In this document: positions 44,606 to 52,346 of the stretch, in pieces | Layout of the letters: the number at the start of each line of letters is the position of its first letter | How positions within the stretch are numbered: the first letter of the stretch is position 1 | Assembly: GCF_036173125.1 (NCBI RefSeq) | Contig: NZ_CP108054.1 | Location: 4,030,001-4,094,000, forward strand | Direction: 5' to 3' | Length of the DNA stretch: 64,000 bases | Origin: Streptomyces sp. NBC_00286 | GTDB taxonomy: Bacteria > Actinomycetota > Actinomycetes > Streptomycetales > Streptomycetaceae | Position numbers and translations under genes: made by a program | Notes under the pieces: model-generated | The model's input: the letters and a program-made list of their open reading frames with translations, nothing else | What the model was told of the DNA's origin: nothing | The model's database searches: none

Positions 44606-45784
44606 TCAGTCCCTGATCTCTTCGACCGTGCAGCTCTGGACACGTACGAGAGTCCAGCGGTTACCGGAACGCTCCAGGTCGCCTTGGACTAGCACTTCCT
44701 GCCCATCCAAGTGTGCTCGGCCCACGCGGTTGTAATCCGGAGCTGTCAGTTCGACGTGGACCCTCATCGCACGACTCGTGGGCTGGTCCTCTGGGCGACC
44801 CAATAGAATCACCGAACCTGGTCCAGCGGTCGGAACACGCTCCATCTTGGTAACAAACCCCCGCACGGAGACCCCCTGCCGGCCGAAACGGTCACGGAGG
44901 TACTCCGCACCGAGCTGGAGTTGCTCAATGACTTCAGGCTGAAACCGGAGAATGCCCGATGGCTGTTCCATCGGCAGGCTGCTTGCCCAAGCGGCTCTTA
45001 ACTCGAAGGGCACCTTCCCGTGAGAGGAAAGCTCAGCGAGTGCTTCACAGACATTCGCTGAGAGGCCGCGTTCAGCATGCTCTGCGAAAGCTGAAAGGTC
45101 CCCGGAGTTGATCATTGCGTGTTCGGCAGCCGTACGTGCGGCGGCGGCGCCATCGTAAAACGCAGTCGAGACCCGCCGAGCGAGGGGGGCTCCGCCGTAG
45201 CGGCCCTGCGAGTCGAGCGACAGTTGCTCCGGAACCCCTGCGTTCAGGGGAACCTCGGCGGTCAAGATGTAGCTCCCTGGCTGGGCCAGGCCCAGGAGCA
45301 CCCGGCGGCTTAGGAATTCGTACACCTGATTCGGCTTGCGGCCGGGCTCGACTGGTCGCGGCTGCTGGTTCTCGAGCCAGGTGGTGGCTCGATACGTGGC
45401 GCTGACGAATAGGTCCCTTAGGCTGGCCACGGCCCGGCTGCCCTCGGAGAGCCAGACAGTGCCAGAGGCGAGCCCCTCGGGCATAAGCCGTACATAGTGC
45501 ACATCGGTCATGGCCTGCCCGATGTCGCGAAGGATCGTTGATGGCTCTCGGTCCTCGACGACGGCCAGAGTGTCGAACAGGTAGCGCAGCTGCCGCACGT
45601 AGTCAGTGAGGCGCGGGTCCTTGGGCAGCAGAACATCCAAGATGCCGTCCGCCAGCTCTGTGGCCCACACCTCAGCACGCTGCTGATCGTCGGCGAGATA
45701 CCAACCTTGTGCGCCCAAGTACCGACGGAGTAGTTCAGGGCTTAGAGAACGCAGAGCGTGCTCCGGTAGTTGCTTTTGTGTCAC
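44606..45784 (-). CDS. Unrecognised 392-residue protein of the defence operon
   Basis: No family recognised. The N-terminal half is helical and starts MTQKQLPEHALRSLSPELLRRYLGAQGWYL, with a DREPSTILRDIGQAMTDVHYVRL segment. A middle part has VLLGLAQPGSYILTAEVPL. The C-terminal 70 residues look like an OB-type beta barrel (VSVRGFVTKMERVP, then GQEVLVQGDLERSGNRWTLVRVQ). That barrel could bind nucleic acid, which is inference. Its ATG overlaps the DUF4365 stop by four bases, so it is coupled to it, and it is 90 bp before the helicase. It is best treated as an operon-specific component. Confidence 0.7.
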   Translation of the reverse strand: MTQKQLPEHALRSLSPELLRRYLGAQGWYLADDQQRAEVWATELADGILDVLLPKDPRLTDYVRQLRYLFDTLAVVEDREPSTILRDIGQAMTDVHYVRLMPEGLASGTVWLSEGSRAVASLRDLFVSATYRATTWLENQQPRPVEPGRKPNQVYEFLSRRVLLGLAQPGSYILTAEVPLNAGVPEQLSLDSQGRYGGAPLARRVSTAFYDGAAAARTAAEHAMINSGDLSAFAEHAERGLSANVCEALAELSSHGKVPFELRAAWASSLPMEQPSGILRFQPEVIEQLQLGAEYLRDRFGRQGVSVRGFVTKMERVPTAGPGSVILLGRPEDQPTSRAMRVHVELTAPDYNRVGRAHLDGQEVLVQGDLERSGNRWTLVRVQSCTVEEIRD

Positions 45785-46320
45785 TGAGTCGGCACCCCCC
45801 GCCCCTGCACACGCAGTTGATCCGCCATAGCGAACATCTGCAGAAGTGCATCCTTGGTGAGCAGGTTCTCACGGGGCACTGACACTGTGACTGGCGAGTC
45901 CTCGTGTAGGTCCCGACGCTGCGGCTGGCCATGGAGGCATGTCCAGTAAGCGGCTCGGTGCAGAGCCAGTCGGTCGTGTGTCGTGTGCATCCAGGCATCG
46001 GCGTCATCAGGCACCCTGACGAGGACCAAGAAGGTGGGTAGCGACCACTCGGATGCGGGTTTCGCCAGTTCGTTGTAGTACTTGCTCTTCAAATTGTGGC
46101 TAATGGCCGACGGGGTTGCTCGGCTTTTCCGGCTGCACTTCACCTGCACGCCGATCATGGGGTTATTCAGTCGGCCAAGAGGTCCTGGATGCCCGACGAG
46201 GAAGTCCATCATGTAGTCGTCGTCATGAAACTTTTGAGCGGACATCCCAGCGGCGGTAATGATGGCCTGGAAGAACACCTCACCGTAGCGGCCCTGACGG
46301 ACCTCGCGGTTTAATGCCAT
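45781..46320 (-). CDS. DUF4365-like predicted PD-(D/E)XK nuclease
   Basis: 179 residues. The N-terminus has MALNREVRQGRYGEVFFQAIITAAG, with the helix-borne glutamate typical of restriction-type folds. DDDYMMDFLVGHPG supplies an acidic residue, and MIGVQVKCSRKSR the QxK catalytic strand. The arrangement E...D...QVK matches DUF4365. The C-terminus adds a small helical arm. First gene of the five-gene minus-strand operon; its promoter must lie within 46321-46708. It is probably the DNA-cleaving partner of the methylase, which is inference. Confidence 0.72.
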   Translation of the reverse strand: MALNREVRQGRYGEVFFQAIITAAGMSAQKFHDDDYMMDFLVGHPGPLGRLNNPMIGVQVKCSRKSRATPSAISHNLKSKYYNELAKPASEWSLPTFLVLVRVPDDADAWMHTTHDRLALHRAAYWTCLHGQPQRRDLHEDSPVTVSVPRENLLTKDALLQMFAMADQLRVQGRGVPTQ

Positions 46321-46708
46321 CCAGCGTCAGCCCCGCCCCGTCACGGTCGTTAGCCCCACGTTGTACCCCATCACGTGCACCTCTTACACCACCATAGAAA
46401 GCGGTGCTCACGCCTCTGCAGTGATCGTAGTGAACGATGCGTCAGACAGGAAGCCGCACTCGAGTGTAGGTCTGGATGGGAGTGGCATCCGTCAGCTGCG
46501 GAGCGTGCGGGCAAATGGCTGATACGGGACGTTACATGGCACGAAGCTGACGCACAGAGGACCCGGCCCTCGAGCTACGGCAACTCATGCAGGCGGTACC
46601 CCGACGCCGGTGAAATGACAGCCGTGCGGAGAGCTGTCGGCACCTACCGTTGCCCACTTATCGGACCATACTCTGCCGACCGAGAGCCACGACTCAGGAG
46701 GAAACCGC
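46321..46708. other. Intergenic promoter region between defence operon and NIPSNAP gene
   Basis: 388 bp between two divergent genes with no plausible ORF. It must contain the leftward promoter of the five-gene operon and a rightward promoter for the gene at 46709. I could not identify -35/-10 pairs with confidence and see no strong palindrome. Confidence 0.5.
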
Positions 46709-47017
46709 ATGCCCAAAACCACCCAACTCCGTACCTACACCGTCCGGGAGGGCATGCTCGACGAGTGGATGGAGCGGTGGCGTACGGAAATCGTGCCGCT
46801 GCGCCTGGAGTTGGGCTTCGCCATCGGTGGCGCCTGGGTGGACCGTGAGCGCAACCAGTTCCTGTGGCTCATCTCCTACGAGGGCCCGGAGACGTTCGCC
46901 GACCGCAACGCGCTCTACTGGGCCTCGCCGGCGCGTAAGGCGATGAACCTCGACCCGGACGAGTACCTGGTGCACACCGAAGACCGCACGGTCGAGACGG
47001 TTGAGCTGCAGCTGTGA
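46709..47017 (+). CDS. NIPSNAP-family protein
   Basis: 102 residues with TTQLRTYTVREGMLDEWMERW, the ferredoxin-like alpha/beta barrel pattern of NIPSNAP, and the closing QFLWLISYEGPETFADRNALYW. Family members form dimers that bind small hydrophobic ligands, but no activity is known for this one. AGGAGGAAA precedes ATG 46709. Its stop codon abuts the stop of the WD40 gene, so the two are convergent. Confidence 0.82.
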   Translation: MPKTTQLRTYTVREGMLDEWMERWRTEIVPLRLELGFAIGGAWVDRERNQFLWLISYEGPETFADRNALYWASPARKAMNLDPDEYLVHTEDRTVETVELQL

Positions 47018-50000
47018 TCATGGGACCAGCGGCAGCATGTGGTGTCGCCGCTCGTCGTCCCTGAGGACGCGGAAGACCCGGCCGCGGGCGCCAGCCTCCA
47101 AGCGGGCAAAGTCGGGTTCGGCGGGCCACACTCGGGCCGTGCCGTCGAAGGACGCGGTAAGCAGGCGCGTGCCGTCTCGGGACCAGGCGACCGAGGCCAG
47201 CTTGTCCTGGTGCACGCCCACGATGGCGATCTCCTCGAAGGTGGCGGACGACCAGATGCGCACCGTGCAGTCGTCGGATCCGGTGGCGATGAGCTGACCG
47301 TCCGGGGACCAGTCGATGGCGCGAACGCGTCCCTCGTGGCCCTTGAGGCTCTCGATGCGGCGGCCCGTCGTGGTGTCCCAGACGGCGGCCGTCCAGTCCG
47401 CGGAAGCAGTGGCGATGCGCTGTTCGTCGGGTGACCAGGCGACGTCGTCGACGTAGTTGTCGTGACCGCGGAGCACGGTGAGCTGTCGGCACTCGGCAAC
47501 GTCCCAGAGGCGGCACGTACGGTCGTCCGAAGCGCTGGCCAGCAGGCGGCCGCTGGAGGACCAGGCGATACGGCTGATCCAGTCCTGATGTCCTGTCAGG
47601 GAACTTAGTTCCACCCCGGCTTGGGCGGACCAGACCCGCACGGTTCCGTCGTGGTCCCCGGTGGCGATGCGGCTGCCGTCGGGACACCAGGCGATGGACT
47701 CGACTACGGCTCCCCGGTGGTCGAAGGCGCTGTCCTGGTTCGCGTGGACGATGCGGAAGACACCGTCGTTGGTGCTGATGGCCAGGCGGTCGTCGACTGG
47801 TGACCAGGCGGTGCTCCACACTCGGTCGGCTTGTTCGATCACGTGGTTGGAGGAGGCGCCGGTGGTCGCGTCCCACACTCGGACCGTTCCGTCATCCGAA
47901 GCGGTGGCGATGCGTGTGTCGTCGTGAGACCAAGCCGCCTGGTTCACGGGCCCACGGTGCCCGTCGAGCATCAGGCTCTCGGCACCGCGGGGCCGCAGAT
48001 CCCATACCCGTCCTGTGCCGTCGGTGGAACTGGTGGCGAGCTGGTCACCTGACGGAGACCACGTCACTCCCCAGACCGTGTCGGTGTGTCCTCGCAGGAC
48101 GGCGACAACCTTTGCGTCGTGGGCGTCGACGATCCGCACGGTCCGGTCGGAGGAGGCCGAGGCGAGCATCTGCCCGTCCGGCGACCAGGCAACGTTCCAG
48201 ACGTAGTCCGTGTGGCCACGTACCAGGAGCCGCAGTGCGCCGCTCTCTGCGTCGAAGATCCGCACCGTGTGGTCACCGGAGCCGGTGGCGATGAGGCGTC
48301 CGTCTGGGGACCAAGCGATACCTTCCACGAAGTCGGAGTGGCCGGAGAGCGTCGTCTCCGGCGTGCCGGTGGTCAAGTCCCACACGAGGGCCGTCTGATC
48401 GTGTGAGGCCGAGGCCAGACGCGTGCCGTCTGGGGACCAGGCGACGCCCCACACGTCGTCGTGATGTCCGTGCAGCTCGTGTACGAGGTCGCCCGTCTCG
48501 GCGTCCCACACGCGCACCGTCTGATCGCGTGAACTGCCCGCTATCCAGCGCCCGTTGGGCGACCAGGCGACCTGTCGTCCGATGTAGGCGGCGCCTGTGA
48601 GTATCCGCAGGGGTTCTCCGGACGCGGCGTCCCAGATCCGTACGACGTGGTCGCGGCCCACGGTGGCGATCTGGGCGGAGTCCGGCGACCAGGCCACGCC
48701 TTCGACCATGACGCCCTCAGATGGGAGAACCCGCAGTGAGCGACCGGACTGCGCGTCGAAGACCCTTGCGGTGCCGTCGCGCGACGCGGTGGCGAGGAGG
48801 TGGCCGTTCGGCGACCAGGCGATGTGCCGGACTGTGTCGGTGTGTCCGTCGAGCTGGGTACGCAGGTGACTGGATGCGAGAGCCGTCATCAGGCCACGGC
48901 GGGCTGCCGGGGTCGGCGTGCATTCGCCCAGTGCGGCCAGCGTCAGGAGAAGAGACTGCTCCGGCTGCTGCTCCACGGCTCCGAGCGCGTACTGCCCGAT
49001 GCTGTCCGAGACGCGGCGCAGGAACGCGAGATCACGCCGCTGCGAGGACTCGACGAGCGCCTGCGCCGGTTCCGACGCTTGTCCGGCCCCTTGCAGGGCA
49101 TGCAACCAGCGCTGGGCCAGGGTCAGCCTCTCGCCGGTGAGCAGGTAGTCGGCGCTGCGGCCGGAGCGCTCCCAGTCCTCCGCCCACCGCTCGAGTTCCG
49201 CGCGCTGACGCAGCTGCTCAGCGCGCGCCTCGACCTCCTGCCGCAACGGGGCCCACTGACGAAACAGCGCCTCGTGCGTCACCTGGGCGTAGGGCTCCTG
49301 GTCGGCGCGCATATCGGACATCAGCAGGCGTGCCTCCACGAAAGCGTCCACGACGCGCCGCTCCTGCGCCGTCAGCTCGGTGAGCGGCACGCGGCGTCGA
49401 GCCACCTCCTGGCCTTGGACGGTGACGAATCGCAGCAGCACCCTCAGCACGAAGTCGATGCCGTCGCCTCCGGTGCCAAGCTCTGCCACTGTGTGGTCGG
49501 CCTGCCGGGCGAGGGCGCCGGCCACCCCGCCGAGGCTGCGATAGAGCTCCTCGGTGACGGTCTCACCAGGGCCTGAGGCGAAGTACAACTCTTGCAACAG
49601 ATACGCGAGCAGCGGCAGCGCATCGTCCGTGCCCGCGTCGTTGACGATGGCGTCCACGACGCCGGGCGCGAAGGACAGGCCCACCAGAGCGCCCGGCTGC
49701 TCCACCGCCTGGGCGAGCTGGCTCCGGCCGAGAGCGCCGATGGCGACGGGATGCTGGAAGAGCTCGGCGCGGCCCGTACCGAGGAGCGCTCCTAGGAAGT
49801 CCACGCGCAGCGTGGCGAGCACTCGGATCCCGGCGTCCCGCGTTACGCAGGCGTGGAGGGCGTCGAGGAACTGGTCGCGTTCCCGCTCGCCGGCGAGGGT
49901 GACAACCTCCTCGAACTGGTCGACCACAAGGAGCATGCGGCGGAACCTGCCCCCTCGCAGCCGGGACAGCTCCGCGAGCAACGACGTCGGGTCCTGGCGA

Positions 50001-50557
50001 AGACGCCGCAGCACCGCGCTCGCGGGCTCGTGTCCCCCGCCAGCGGTGGCGATTGCGGAGGCCAATGCCGCAAGGGGGTTGGCGCCCGGAGAGAAGGCGG
50101 GCACGATCGACCAGCGCCGCCTGCGTAACCGCGGCATCACGCCCGCTCTCACCAGCGACGACTTCCCACTCCCCGATGCCCCGACGAGAACGAGGAACCG
50201 GTCGGCAGGCCGGTCCTGCGCTATGTGGAGCCGACGCGTCAGGTCCTCGGACTGGGCCTCCCGGCCGAAGAAGACCGCGGCCTCGTCCTCCACAAAGGCA
50301 TCCAGACCGGGGTACGGAACCCGGTCACGGGGCCAGTCTGTTGGCGGTGGCGCCGGGTTTTCCAGTCGGTACACGACGACCTGCACCACCACCATCGTGA
50401 TGATCAGCAGGCCGATGGCCGGTATCGCGACCTGTTGGAGCAGCTTCAGGAGCCACGGCACGTCGTTCTCGTTGGTGGCGTAGTTCGTGACGATGCCCAG
50501 CAGACTTGCGACGAGCACCAACATGACCTGGAGCAGCAGCTGCAGACGGCTCTTCAT
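47018..50557 (-). CDS. Membrane-anchored nSTAND-type ATPase with 14 WD40 repeats
   Basis: 1179 residues. Two TM segments (about 5-25 and 43-64) anchor the N-terminus. The NACHT-like ATPase starts PYPGLDAFVEDEAAVFFGRE, a signature of nSTAND1; Walker A is GASGSGKS (126-133) and Walker B LLVVDQFEE (209-217). A helical sensor-arm region covers about 330-610. Fourteen WD40 repeats follow (about 620-1165), each with an AWSPDG-like core, enough for two seven-bladed propellers. STAND proteins oligomerise after binding a trigger. Related enzymes are used in phage sensing and in signalling. Its place in the cargo island favours defence, as inference. No effector domain is recognisable beyond the membrane anchor. 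Confidence 0.85.
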   Translation of the reverse strand: MKSRLQLLLQVMLVLVASLLGIVTNYATNENDVPWLLKLLQQVAIPAIGLLIITMVVVQVVVYRLENPAPPPTDWPRDRVPYPGLDAFVEDEAAVFFGREAQSEDLTRRLHIAQDRPADRFLVLVGASGSGKSSLVRAGVMPRLRRRRWSIVPAFSPGANPLAALASAIATAGGGHEPASAVLRRLRQDPTSLLAELSRLRGGRFRRMLLVVDQFEEVVTLAGERERDQFLDALHACVTRDAGIRVLATLRVDFLGALLGTGRAELFQHPVAIGALGRSQLAQAVEQPGALVGLSFAPGVVDAIVNDAGTDDALPLLAYLLQELYFASGPGETVTEELYRSLGGVAGALARQADHTVAELGTGGDGIDFVLRVLLRFVTVQGQEVARRRVPLTELTAQERRVVDAFVEARLLMSDMRADQEPYAQVTHEALFRQWAPLRQEVEARAEQLRQRAELERWAEDWERSGRSADYLLTGERLTLAQRWLHALQGAGQASEPAQALVESSQRRDLAFLRRVSDSIGQYALGAVEQQPEQSLLLTLAALGECTPTPAARRGLMTALASSHLRTQLDGHTDTVRHIAWSPNGHLLATASRDGTARVFDAQSGRSLRVLPSEGVMVEGVAWSPDSAQIATVGRDHVVRIWDAASGEPLRILTGAAYIGRQVAWSPNGRWIAGSSRDQTVRVWDAETGDLVHELHGHHDDVWGVAWSPDGTRLASASHDQTALVWDLTTGTPETTLSGHSDFVEGIAWSPDGRLIATGSGDHTVRIFDAESGALRLLVRGHTDYVWNVAWSPDGQMLASASSDRTVRIVDAHDAKVVAVLRGHTDTVWGVTWSPSGDQLATSSTDGTGRVWDLRPRGAESLMLDGHRGPVNQAAWSHDDTRIATASDDGTVRVWDATTGASSNHVIEQADRVWSTAWSPVDDRLAISTNDGVFRIVHANQDSAFDHRGAVVESIAWCPDGSRIATGDHDGTVRVWSAQAGVELSSLTGHQDWISRIAWSSSGRLLASASDDRTCRLWDVAECRQLTVLRGHDNYVDDVAWSPDEQRIATASADWTAAVWDTTTGRRIESLKGHEGRVRAIDWSPDGQLIATGSDDCTVRIWSSATFEEIAIVGVHQDKLASVAWSRDGTRLLTASFDGTARVWPAEPDFARLEAGARGRVFRVLRDDERRHHMLPLVP

Positions 50558-50764
50558 GAGACGCCAGTCGGCACGTCTTCACGCCGTCGCAGCACTCAAC
50601 GCCCCCGCTCAGCGGCTACCGATCGCCCGGCATCGGGTCCCCGACGCTCGTGAACATCATCTGTGGCGTGGGAGGTGATCTCAACAGTGCCCCGAGAAAA
50701 CAAGTCATAGTGCCGAGTTCTAGGGGAAGTTCGTCGTGGACCGGGGAATCGGAGGGAACGGGCT

Positions 50765-51115
50765 GTGCGAGAAGAGCGATGCGAACGGTGCGGGAACGTC
50801 ATCGGGCTGGGGTGTGGCTGTCCACCCGACGGGGCCGTGCTGAAGGCTCGACCCTCTGTCGCCGTGAGGGAGGGGTGGCGGAGCTTCCCGCCCCAGACGA
50901 TCTTGATCTCACCTACGGGGTACGCGCACCTGCCAGGGGCGTGCACTCATCTGACCGAGGAGTTGGTGAAGGCGCCGCGCTGGGGCTGGATCCCTGAGCC
51001 GTCGCCCGGGCTGTGGGACCGGTTGAGCGCCAGCTGCCCGGCGACCGCAACGGAGGGCAACACCGCGCGACAGGCAACACGGCGGTGTGAGGAGTGTCAG
51101 TCAGCCCTGTCGTGA
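50765..51115 (+). CDS. Small cysteine-rich protein
   Basis: 116 residues from GTG 50765, which has GGAGGG 8 bases upstream. N-terminal CERCGNVIGLGCGC and C-terminal RRCEECQS form two CxxC-type pairs that could bind zinc. The middle has TILISPTGYAHLPGACTHLTEEL. I recognise no family. It is divergent from the WD40 gene and convergent with the glycosyltransferase gene. A regulatory zinc-ribbon role is possible but unproven. The 50558-50764 spacer shows no further gene. Confidence 0.5.
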   Translation: MREERCERCGNVIGLGCGCPPDGAVLKARPSVAVREGWRSFPPQTILISPTGYAHLPGACTHLTEELVKAPRWGWIPEPSPGLWDRLSASCPATATEGNTARQATRRCEECQSALS

Positions 51116-51152
51116 CGGACCGATGCGTCGCGGTTGGGCCGACTCAAGTTCG

Positions 51153-52346
51153 TCAGGTGGCCATGCTCAGCAGGATGTCCGTCAGGCGATCCGCCGCGTC
51201 CGGACGTCCCAGACCGCGAGCCTGCTGGGCCATGTGCTGGCGCCGCTCGGCGGAGGAGAGGATCGGACCGACCGCCGCGCGGAGACCTTCCGGGGTGACC
51301 GCGTCTTTCACCAAGGCAACCGCAGCCCCTGCCTCCTGAAGATGCAGCGCGTTGTGCTCCTGCTCGTTGCCCGCCGAAGTCGCGAGCGGAATGAGGACGG
51401 ACGGCTTACCGAGGGCGGTCAGTTCGGCGATCGTGCCCGCGCCGCTACGCGAGATGACGACGTCGGCGAGGGCCAGGACGTCGGGAAGTTCCGGCCCGAC
51501 GAAGTCAGTGACCAGGTAGCGGCGCCGGACACCATCCGGGAGCCCGGCGGCGTACTGTCGCGACTCCTCCACGGACGTGGCGCCGCACTGGTGAATGACG
51601 TTGGCCTGGCTGAGCAGCCACGGGAGAACCGCACGCACAACGGTGTTGATCTGTACCGAGCCCTGGGCGCCGCCAGTGACGTACACCGTCGGAAGGCTCC
51701 GGTCGAAACCAGCGAGACCAAGCGCGCTGATCGCCTTATCCGCCTGGCCAGTCAGGACTTCGGGTCGTACGGGATTGCCCGTGACGACCGCCGAGTCGCG
51801 CACCGAATCCGGCAGCAACGGCAGCGTCGACTCAGACGAAACAGCAATACGGGTGGCGGCGCGGGCCAAGGCGCGGTTGGCCAGGCCCAGGCGGACCGTC
51901 TGCTCGTGGATGACCAACGGCCGCCGGCGGAACTTGGCTGCCAAGCCGACCGGGACAGCCACGTAACCCCCGGTCGACAGCACCACATCCGGCCTGAAGT
52001 CGGAGACGATCGTACGAGCCTGCGCGGCGCCGAGCGGGACGCGCCCCATGTCCTTGATGTTGGCCGGAGAGGCCAGCTTGAGCGGGTTGCTGGAGCGGCG
52101 GATCTTGCCGGTCGCGACCGTCTTGAACGGGATGCCCTCGCGCTCGGTGACCCGCGCCTCCAGACCGGCCGCCGTGCCGACCCACAGCACTTCCAGGCCG
52201 ATGCCCAGGCGGGCGAGCCGTGCGCTCGTCGTGCGGATCGCGGTGAGCGCGGGGTAGGTGTGGCCGCCGGTCCCGCCGCCCGTGACGATCAGCCGGAAGG
52301 GTCGGCCGAGGGCGGCGAGGCGGCGGTCGAGGTCAGCGCTGGTCAC
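51153..52346 (-). CDS. MurG-like UDP-GlcNAc glycosyltransferase
   Basis: 397 residues in GT-B fold. The N-domain has RLIVTGGGTGGHTYPALTAI, the GGTGGH nucleotide-loop signature of MurG. The C-domain has ISRSGAGTIAELTALGKPSVLIPL, the donor-binding motif. MurG transfers GlcNAc to lipid I, but this gene lies with a radical SAM enzyme and an oxygenase instead of a cell-division cluster, so it is likely a paralogue acting on a secondary metabolite or other acceptor. GTG 52346 overlaps the stop of the radical SAM gene. Confidence 0.83.
   Translation of the reverse strand: MTSADLDRRLAALGRPFRLIVTGGGTGGHTYPALTAIRTTSARLARLGIGLEVLWVGTAAGLEARVTEREGIPFKTVATGKIRRSSNPLKLASPANIKDMGRVPLGAAQARTIVSDFRPDVVLSTGGYVAVPVGLAAKFRRRPLVIHEQTVRLGLANRALARAATRIAVSSESTLPLLPDSVRDSAVVTGNPVRPEVLTGQADKAISALGLAGFDRSLPTVYVTGGAQGSVQINTVVRAVLPWLLSQANVIHQCGATSVEESRQYAAGLPDGVRRRYLVTDFVGPELPDVLALADVVISRSGAGTIAELTALGKPSVLIPLATSAGNEQEHNALHLQEAGAAVALVKDAVTPEGLRAAVGPILSSAERRQHMAQQARGLGRPDAADRLTDILLSMAT

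Noticed and set aside
34443..46320. Canonical BREX or DISARM assignment of the operon
   Set aside because: No PglZ, BrxL or kinase-type partner and no DrmA, DrmB or DrmC is present, although single components are related.
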